Assembly: GCF_021732705.1 (NCBI RefSeq)
Contig: NZ_JAKFUM010000014.1
Coordinates: 19,882-83,881, forward strand
Direction: 5' to 3'
DNA: 64,000 nucleotides
Source of the DNA: Nevskia sp.
GTDB lineage: Bacteria > Pseudomonadota > Gammaproteobacteria > Nevskiales > Nevskiaceae
The notes beneath the pieces are model-generated. The model ran no database searches. It saw only the letters and a list, made by a program, of their open reading frames with translations, and was not told where the DNA came from. This document shows positions 61,238 to 64,000 of the stretch, one piece after another (within the stretch, counting starts at the first letter, position 1; every line of letters starts with the position of its first letter). The translations under genes and the position numbers were made by a program.

Positions 61238-63766
61238 GTGAACAAGCCTGAATCGTCGCTCCCCGAGCAGAATCGCCGGATCACCGATGGCCCCGATGAT
61301 GGCGTGAAGCGTCTGCGCCACGCCTTCCTGCACCATCTGTTCTACACGCAGGGCAAGTTTCCGGCGCTGGCAACCAAGACCGACTATTACCTGGCGCTCG
61401 CCTATGCGGTGCGCGATCGTCTGCTGCAGCGCTGGATCTCGACCGCGAACGAGTACACCAAGCAGGGCTCGCGCACGGTCGCGTATCTGTCGGCCGAATT
61501 CCTGATGGGGCCGCACCTCGGCAACAACCTGATCAACCTCGGCCTGTTCGACGATGCCCGCAAGGCGATGAGCGAACTCGGGCTGAATCTCGATGAGCTG
61601 CTGTATCAGGAAGAAGAACCCGGCCTCGGCAATGGCGGCCTCGGCCGCCTGGCCGCCTGCTTCATCGACTCGCTCGCCACGCTGGAAATCCCGGCGATCG
61701 GCTATGGCATCCGCTACGAATTCGGCATCTTCCATCAGACGTTGGTCGACGGCTGGCAGGTCGAGAAAACGGACAAATGGCTGCGCAATGGCAACCCCTG
61801 GGAACTGGCGCGCCCGGAATGGGCGGCTGAGGTCAAGCTTGGCGGACATACCGAGCAACGCTGGGACGACAAGGGCGCGCTGCATGTGCGGTGGATACCG
61901 AATCGCACGGTCAACGGCATCCCGTATGACACGCCGATCCTCGGCTACCGCAACAACACCGCGAATACCTTGCGCTTGTGGAAGGCGGAGGCTCCGGAAG
62001 CCTTCGACTTCGCACAGTTCAACAGCGGTGACTACCAGGGCGCGGTCAATCAGAAGATCGTGTCGGAGAACCTCAGCAAGGTGCTCTATCCGAATGACGA
62101 GCATGTCGAAGGCAAGGAACTGCGACTGGCCCAGCAGTACTTCTTCGTTTCCTGCTCGCTGCAGGACATGCTGCGAATCCTGAAGAGTCAGAAAATCGGC
62201 ATCGACCGCTTCCACGAGAAGTTCACGGCGCAGTTGAACGACACGCATCCGGCGATCGCCGTGGCGGAACTGATGCGGCTGTTGACCGACGAGAATGGCT
62301 TGCCATGGGTGCAGGCGTGGGAGATCACGCGCAAGACCTTCGGCTACACCAATCACACGCTGCTGCCGGAAGCGCTGGAACGCTGGCCGCTGGAATTGTT
62401 CAAGCGTGTTCTGCCACGGCATCTCGAAATCATCTTCGAGATCAATGCCCGGTTCCTCGAGGACGTGCGACGCCGCTACTTCGGCGACGATGCCCGTGTC
62501 GCGCGCATGAGCCTGATCGACGAAAGCGGGGAGCGCTATGTCCGCATGGCGCATCTGGCCTGTGTCGGCAGCCACGCGATCAACGGCGTCGCCGCATTGC
62601 ATTCGGAGTTGCTGAAGCAGGACGTGCTGAAGGATTTCTTCGAGTTCTCGCCAGAGAAATTCAGCAACAAGACCAACGGCGTGACGCCCCGTCGCTGGAT
62701 CGTGCTGGCGAACCCGATGCTGACGCGTCTGGTCTCGTCTTCGATTGGCGACGGCTGGATCAAGCATCTCGAGCAGTTGCGGCAGCTGGAGCCGCTGGCC
62801 GATGACGTCGAGTTCCGCAAGGGCTGGCGCGAGATCAAGCTGGCGAACAAGCGGGATCTGGCCGATGTCATTCGCAAGCGTTGCGGGGTGGCGGTTGATC
62901 CATCGTCGATGTTTGACGTGCAGGTCAAGCGTATCCACGAGTACAAGCGCCAGCACCTCAGCGCGCTGCACATCATTGCGCTGTATCACCGGATGAAATC
63001 GAACCCGAATCTGGATGTCGTACCGAGAACCTTCATTTTCGGTGGCAAGGCAGCGCCGGGTTATCGCATGGCGAAGTTGATCATTCGGCTGATCACGGCG
63101 ATCGGCGAAGTCGTCAATCGGGACCCCGCGGTGCGCGATCGCCTCCGCGTGGTGTTCCTTCCGAACTTCAGCGTCACCAATGGCCAGCGCATCTACCCGG
63201 CCGCAGACTTGTCCGAGCAGATTTCTACAGCCGGCAAGGAAGCGTCGGGCACCGGGAACATGAAGTTCGCCATGAACGGCGCTCTGACCATCGGCACGAT
63301 GGACGGCGCCAATATCGAGATTCGCGAGCAGGTCGGCGCGGAGAACTTCTTCCTGTTTGGCCTGACGGCGGAGGAAGTTGGATCACTGAAGGCTGGGGGA
63401 TATCGGCCAGCCGACTGGGTCGACCGCAATCCGGAACTCAAGGAAGTGCTGAATCTGATTCGCCATGGCTTCTTCTCGCGCGGCGACGGCGACTTGTTCA
63501 AACCGCTGATCGACAGCCTCGTGCACCATGATCCTTATTGCTTGTTCGCCGATTTCCAAAGCTATTCGGAAGCCCACCAGACCGTCGGCGACGCCTGGCG
63601 CAATCCTGACGCGTGGGCGCGCATGTCGATTCTGAACAGTGCGAGGTCCGGCCTGTTCTCGTCTGACCGCACGATTTCGGAATACTGCAACCAGATCTGG
63701 AAGGTGGAGCCGGTCAAGGTCGCCCTGCTGTCGCAGGACGATGTGCGTGCAGAGTTCATGGCGTAG
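61238..63766 (+). CDS. glgP: Glycogen/maltodextrin phosphorylase
   Basis: 842 residues from a GTG with GGAG six bases upstream; an ATG at 61220 adds six codons and is also possible. The start AFLHHLFYTQGKFPALATKT, GLGNGGLGRLAACF and the PLP-lysine motif EASGTGNMKFAMNG (with NFSVTNGQRI before it) are diagnostic. It releases glucose-1-phosphate from alpha-1,4-glucans. No other glycogen gene is adjacent. A terminator follows. Confidence 0.95.
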   Translation: MNKPESSLPEQNRRITDGPDDGVKRLRHAFLHHLFYTQGKFPALATKTDYYLALAYAVRDRLLQRWISTANEYTKQGSRTVAYLSAEFLMGPHLGNNLINLGLFDDARKAMSELGLNLDELLYQEEEPGLGNGGLGRLAACFIDSLATLEIPAIGYGIRYEFGIFHQTLVDGWQVEKTDKWLRNGNPWELARPEWAAEVKLGGHTEQRWDDKGALHVRWIPNRTVNGIPYDTPILGYRNNTANTLRLWKAEAPEAFDFAQFNSGDYQGAVNQKIVSENLSKVLYPNDEHVEGKELRLAQQYFFVSCSLQDMLRILKSQKIGIDRFHEKFTAQLNDTHPAIAVAELMRLLTDENGLPWVQAWEITRKTFGYTNHTLLPEALERWPLELFKRVLPRHLEIIFEINARFLEDVRRRYFGDDARVARMSLIDESGERYVRMAHLACVGSHAINGVAALHSELLKQDVLKDFFEFSPEKFSNKTNGVTPRRWIVLANPMLTRLVSSSIGDGWIKHLEQLRQLEPLADDVEFRKGWREIKLANKRDLADVIRKRCGVAVDPSSMFDVQVKRIHEYKRQHLSALHIIALYHRMKSNPNLDVVPRTFIFGGKAAPGYRMAKLIIRLITAIGEVVNRDPAVRDRLRVVFLPNFSVTNGQRIYPAADLSEQISTAGKEASGTGNMKFAMNGALTIGTMDGANIEIREQVGAENFFLFGLTAEEVGSLKAGGYRPADWVDRNPELKEVLNLIRHGFFSRGDGDLFKPLIDSLVHHDPYCLFADFQSYSEAHQTVGDAWRNPDAWARMSILNSARSGLFSSDRTISEYCNQIWKVEPVKVALLSQDDVRAEFMA

Positions 63767-63895
63767 ATCGACATTGTTGGCAGTGAATTGTCCACTTCGA
63801 TGAAACACGCGATATTTGACGCAGCGTGTAGTCGATTCTTAGACCTTCGCGACTTTCGACAGTCCACCGAGGACGTTGGATCTGGCGAGATAGGC

Positions 63896-63937
63896 AATAA
63901 AAAACCCCAGACCGGCTGAACCGATCTGGGGTGTTTT
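63896..63937. terminator. Bidirectional terminator between glgP and the rRNA operon
   Basis: The stem CCCCAGA (63905-63911) and TCTGGGG (63925-63931) has an inner CGG/CCG pairing, A-tracts on the left and GTGTTTTATT on the right. It serves the plus-strand glgP transcript and the minus-strand rRNA transcript. Confidence 0.85.
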
Positions 63938-63942
63938 ATTTG

Positions 63943-64000
63943 GAGCCTGGCAGTGTCCTACTCTCGCATGGTCTTAGCCACACTACCATCGGCGCTGAGC
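63943..64000 (-). rRNA. rrf: 5S ribosomal RNA, 3' part
   Basis: On the minus strand the sequence contains GATGGTAGTGTGG, CATGCGAGAGTAGGACA and CTGCCAGGC, the conserved 3' half of 5S rRNA. The 5' half and the rest of the rRNA operon lie beyond the right edge. The exact 3' end is uncertain by a few bases. Confidence 0.93.

Overview
The window is GC-rich chromosomal DNA from a gammaproteobacterium. The gene order lptD-surA-pdxA-ksgA beside amgK-murU, bamD opposite rluD-pgeF, and pilS-pilR are gammaproteobacterial. The AlkB-rubredoxin fusion, the flavin monooxygenase and the DUF1302/DUF1329/RND operon suggest a hydrocarbon- or lipid-using member of the Nevskiales (Nevskia/Solimonas type). That placement is an inference from gene content, not from a marker tree.

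Layout. 1-1475: peptidoglycan-recycling genes amgK and murU (both minus), separated by three tandem copies of a 107-bp unit that repeats the murU start codon. 1576-7046: lptD, surA, pdxA, ksgA (outer-membrane biogenesis, vitamin B6, rRNA methylation). 7115-16910: a 9.78-kb ISL3-family transposon with 24-bp inverted ends and an 8-bp target duplication. It carries a complete type I restriction-modification operon (hsdM, a DUF262/DUF1524 restriction-type protein, hsdS, hsdR) and ends in the transposase gene, whose start codon overlaps the hsdR stop. It sits in the U-tract of a terminator. 16976-26545: a full Tad (Flp) pilus operon on the minus strand, from flp to a DUF3613 protein.

26750-38574: housekeeping genes apaH, pgeF, rluD, bamD (with a long unusual C-terminal tail), nadE, sucD and sucC, plus a YCF48-RND gene pair whose RND member has lost conserved membrane residues. 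38777-45310: a small CxxC protein, a VOC protein, the PilS/PilR two-component pair, a DUF885 lipoprotein peptidase and a methyltransferase. 45336-55482: a five-gene minus-strand operon (RND exporter, DUF1329, DUF1302, YCF48, large helical-repeat protein) that looks like a trans-envelope machine for hydrophobic cargo. 55868-61146: alkane monooxygenase fused to rubredoxin, a Baeyer-Villiger-type flavin monooxygenase and two AraC regulators. 61238-64000: glycogen phosphorylase, a strong bidirectional terminator, and the 3' end of a 5S rRNA gene entering from the right.

Most noteworthy: the restriction-modification system appears to be cargo of a single ISL3-type transposon rather than merely next to an IS. 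The left end holds three copies of the transposase-end motif, one over the -35 box and one just before the hsdM start, so the transposase may regulate the whole operon.
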